64,000 bases of DNA. Origin: Chloroflexota bacterium (GTDB lineage: Bacteria; Chloroflexota; UBA11872). A program made the position numbers and the translations under genes. The stretch spans positions 66,826 to 130,825 of the forward strand of contig JAPOVQ010000014.1 in assembly GCA_026708035.1 (NCBI GenBank), in the 5' to 3' direction. The notes beneath the pieces were generated by a model, which saw nothing but the letters and a program-made list of their open reading frames with translations, made no database searches and was not told where the DNA came from. How positions within the stretch are numbered: the first letter of the stretch is position 1; every line of letters starts with the position of its first letter. Below, piece by piece: positions 62,301-64,000 of the stretch.

Positions 62301-63257
62301 GAGGCTCTCGTCTGAGAGATCAAGGGTGCCGGTGATGCCGCGCAGATCGGCGTCCGTCACCTCCGCGCAGGCGCTCCTGCTGGTCAACGCGGCCAGAATC
62401 GCGCTGCGCACCGCGGTCGTGCGGTCGCACACGCCCTCGGTGATGGTCACCGTCGCCGACGCCCGGTCGCCCAGGCTGTAGCTCGACCCCTCGGGCAAGG
62501 AGATCGTGACCACCAGCGTCTCGCGGGCGCCGTCGTCGATGGCGCTGTCGTCGGTGATGGCGATCGCGATGCTCCCCTGGGTGGCGCCGGTCGCAATCGT
62601 GATCGAGCCGGTGGCGGTCCCGCTGTAGTCGCTGCCGTCCCCGTCGACGGTGGCCGTGTCAGCGTCGGCGCCGATGGTGTAGTTGACCGTGAGCGTGGCC
62701 TGGGGCGCGGGAGCGGCGGTGACGGTGAGGGTGGCGGTGCCGCCTTCGGCCACCGTCACGTCGGAACTCAAGGACACCGTGGGGGTCGTGAGCGTCGACG
62801 CCCGGCCCCAATTGCTCCAGCGAAACCACGTGTTGGGGCTGCCTTCGGAGGGCGCCCGGACCCCGAGCACGGCAAACCAGTACAGCGTTCCGGCGTCCAG
62901 CCCGCTGACGGTGGTCGTGTGCGCGGTCCCGGACACGCCCTGTTGCCCCGAGGTGCCCTGGGGCGGGTCGGGCACCGCCACCTGAAACCGTCCGCTCGTG
63001 CCGTCGGATTTCACCACGTAGAGCCAATGCACGTCGGTGTTGTCCGCCGCCAGCCAGATCACCGCGATGGAACTCGTCGTGGGCTGCGTCAGGGCGGAGA
63101 TCTGCGGCGCTTCCCGGGGCGGAATCTGCGCCTGCGCCGACCCGGCCAGAGACGCTCCGGGCAGGCCTGAAAGCTGGGCGAACGCGCCCAGCGCCGCCAG
63201 CACCAGGCCCACGGCCACAACCCGGGCAAATCGCCGATGCCCCGAGCCGCAATCCAT
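59367..63257 (-). CDS. Giant modular surface protein: FnIII, Calx-beta, LRR, PKD/REJ-like and five cadherin repeats
   Basis: 1296 residues from the ATG at 63257, after GGGGGCGGAGC. Module order: signal peptide (about 1-43); FnIII-like domain (about 45-155); Calx-beta-like domain (about 160-270, VAEGGTATLTVT); Cys-containing cap and about six leucine-rich repeats (about 280-450, L-x-x-L-x-L-x-x-N-x-L); a beta domain; a PKD/REJ-like domain with DASGSSDADTGDTLTYSWEQ; five cadherin-like repeats (ATDPDADDSVTGYTLSG, then L-T-V-T-V-T-D-V-N-E); and a final FnIII-like domain. No C-terminal anchor motif was seen. The architecture is adhesive and calcium-binding, suited to cell-cell or host contact. Confidence 0.9.
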   Translation of the reverse strand: MDCGSGHRRFARVVAVGLVLAALGAFAQLSGLPGASLAGSAQAQIPPREAPQISALTQPTTSSIAVIWLAADNTDVHWLYVVKSDGTSGRFQVAVPDPPQGTSGQQGVSGTAHTTTVSGLDAGTLYWFAVLGVRAPSEGSPNTWFRWSNWGRASTLTTPTVSLSSDVTVAEGGTATLTVTAAPAPQATLTVNYTIGADADTATVDGDGSDYSGTATGSITIATGATQGSIAIAITDDSAIDDGARETLVVTISLPEGSSYSLGDRASATVTITEGVCDRTTAVRSAILAALTSRSACAEVTDADLRGITGTLDLSDESLTAVQARDFRELTGLKVLRLNHNSLAAVPADGFDGLDSLQELYLNNNALTALPEDVFDGLTTLATLSLSNNRLAALPVDVFDGLTSLTTLRLNHNSTLATLPADVFDGLTSLTTLRLNNDGLTALPDDLFDGLTDLEGLFLANNPGSPFTFTAALQQTTATQVTVAVAQAAPFDLTVTLAVAGGTLSTSSVKIPAGSDESSAVTVTPSGDAPVTVSVTAASFPASGVETGGVTIKYNGIQTGLGAANQAPTASAGADQAVDTGATVTLDASGSSDADTGDTLTYSWEQTAGATVTLSDTTVAGPTFTAPSSAATLTFRVTVIDGKGGSDRDTVTVTVTANQAPAFTSSASFSLPEHTTAVGTVTATDPDADDSVTGYTLSGTDAGLFGITTAGVLTFSAAPDFEAPQGGMDDDSNSYTLTVTATGGAGDRALTATQDLTVTVTDVNEPPAFTSDATFSLAENLTAVGTVAAADPDAADSVTFALSGTDAALFGITTAGALSFSAAPDFEAPQGGMDDNSNSYTLTVTATGGAGDRALTATQDLTVTVTDVNEAPAFTSDATFSLAENTTSVGTVVASDPDAADSMTGYSLSGTDAALFAITTGGVLSFSTAPNFEEPKGGPDDDSNTYTLTVTATGGAGGRALTATQDLTVTVTDVNEAPTFTSDATFSLAENTTAVGTVVASDPDTADSVTFALSGTDAALFAITSAGALSFSGAPDFETPKGGTNDDSNSYTLTVTATGGAGERALTATQALTVTVTNVNEAPAFSSSAIFSLAENTTAVGTVVAADPDAADSVTLSLSGTDAALFAITAGGVFSFSAAPDFEDPQGGTNDDSNTYTLTVTATSGSGARALAATQALTVTVTDAIEAPDAVRNLKATRRSRTQNRYDLTWQLPSHNGGSPLTSISVAWTAFTEDDAGGHAIQSGEVSVAASATSRSLDLPDDNQWPGGHLDRSYSFRVTPKNAIGSGPTTTLIFNG
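59690..61290 (-). repeat. Five tandem cadherin-coding repeats, 315-318 bp
   Basis: The conserved junction encoding A-P-x-N sits at about 60010, 60325, 60643, 60958 and 61276, so the period alternates 315, 318, 315, 318 bp. DNA similarity between units is high, making the array prone to unequal recombination and assembly collapse. Confidence 0.85.
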
Positions 63258-63545
63258 GCTCCGCCCCCGCTGGTGTGCTCGCACGTTGGGCTACCGAGCA
63301 CCTCAGGAGGGGCGGACCAGCCCAACCCGGCGTACCGCGCAAACGCATGTAGTTATTAGACGTGCATATTAGCAGTCGGTAATGAAGAAAACTGCACTGC
63401 GATCAACCCGCCGAGCTCGGATCCGACCGTGCGTTTCCGGCAGCCGTTCGGGTGTAGGCATTCGTGGCTGCGGGCCCGAGGCTGGCCGGGCTCGCGGCGA
63501 CCTAGGTGAACGCAACTCCCCGGAGGCGGTCGGATTCCTCTAGAC

Positions 63546-64000
63546 GTGCGGGCGCTGCGGGCCATTGCCCCTTGGATCGTGGCGACTGGCGCGCTGCTGA
63601 TACTGCTGACTGTGGAGCGTCATTGGCCAGCGTTCCCGGAGTTTGACGGGAACCTCGAGTTCGGGCCGTTTCAGCCTGGCGACAGCCTTTCACAGACTGT
63701 GAAGGCCCCGCGAACGCCGCTACGGGCCGTGATGGTCTATCCCATAGGAACACCGCCACCCGGCACGCAGCTCCGGGTGTTTGCGATAGACGATGAGCCG
63801 GCGTTGATCGCCGAGTCGATAGCGGCGATTGACCCAGAGGGGCGGCTGCGGTGGGAGATACCGCAGCCCGTCGATACCAGCGGGCGATGGCTGCGGTTAC
63901 AGATTGTCAATTCACCAGAGTCGCGGCAGACGCTGACTGTGGAGGCCAACTTCTCTGATCCCTATCGTGATGGCGAAGCGGCGGCGCACGGCGACGTTGC
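63546..64000 (+). CDS. Family B membrane-anchored beta-domain protein, 3' end outside window
   Basis: 151 residues visible from a GTG at 63546 to the window edge. An N-terminal TM helix (about 6-25, IAPWIVATGALLILLTV) is followed by WPAFPEFDGNLEFGPFQPG, SLSQTVKAPRTPLRAVMVY, LRVFAIDDEPALIAESI, and IPQPVDTSGRWLRLQIVN, a beta-rich extracytoplasmic domain. The frame is intact through the point where the copy at 57575-58242 is broken. By comparison about 70 residues with two TM helices remain outside. A downstream family A gene is predicted but not visible. Confidence 0.82.
   Translation, partial: MRALRAIAPWIVATGALLILLTVERHWPAFPEFDGNLEFGPFQPGDSLSQTVKAPRTPLRAVMVYPIGTPPPGTQLRVFAIDDEPALIAESIAAIDPEGRLRWEIPQPVDTSGRWLRLQIVNSPESRQTLTVEANFSDPYRDGEAAAHGDV

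Overview
The window looks like a chromosome segment from a high-GC bacterium. It carries tRNA and housekeeping genes (pyrF, pheA, a DUF951 protein, a DarA-type c-di-AMP receptor) among many catabolic and accessory genes. Fe(II)/2-oxoglutarate-type dioxygenases, a sulfatase, RraA, M24 peptidase, TPP-enzyme and sugar-isomerase genes, together with DUF951 and c-di-AMP receptor genes, fit an uncultured Chloroflexota lineage (SAR202-like or relatives). This is inference: there is no rRNA or other taxonomic marker here.

Layout. 1-2.7 kb: two tandem paralogous membrane proteins (family 'A'), the first cut by the window edge. 2.8-9.1 kb: a four-gene minus-strand operon of two glycoside-hydrolase-like TIM-barrel proteins, an Eis-like GNAT and a sulfatase, divergent from an unknown gene. 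10.6-16 kb: tRNA-Trp, tRNA-Leu, LysM protein, pyrF-DUF951, pheA, a kbl/bioF-type gene, an inositol-phosphatase family gene and the DarA-like receptor. 16-19.9 kb: copper cluster (His-rich small membrane protein, FixH/YtkA-like protein with a cupredoxin-like insert, CopC-CopD-cytochrome c fusion). 20-28 kb: SDR, MFS, tandem six-cysteine lipoproteins, a 22-residue-repeat surface protein, a NYN protein and a nitrilase. 28.2-28.7 kb: a broken REP-associated transposase bracketed by double-hairpin repeats. 28.7-34.2 kb: TPP enzyme, M24 peptidase, lipocalin-like, RraA, LiaF-like and PspC genes. 34.3-35.9 kb: two near-identical tandem lipoprotein cyclophilins; a third, diverged copy is at 54.5 kb. 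36-46 kb: unknown and membrane proteins, HAD, a GNAT-methyltransferase fusion, a methyltransferase, a second Eis-like GNAT, RbsD/FucU, an orphan betaine-type binding protein, a sugar isomerase and an APH-family kinase. 46-55 kb: ABC exporter, methyltransferase, TauD, sialidase-like protein, two PhyH proteins and two overlapping GrpB paralogs. 55.3-64 kb: tRNA-Phe, then a second cluster of A and of its short partner family 'B', one B copy frameshifted and one truncated, an IS5-type fragment, a cadherin/LRR giant surface protein, and an intact B running off the window end.

The most unusual content is the A/B membrane-protein family. There are three A copies and three B copies or remnants. A and B share a predicted extracytoplasmic beta domain, and one B-A pair is joined by a TGATG overlap. 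Other notable items are the 22-residue-repeat stalk protein, the six-cysteine lipoprotein pair, the cupredoxin-like insertion in the copper cluster, the GNAT-methyltransferase fusion and the REP/RAYT remains. No CRISPR array, prophage or rRNA operon was seen.
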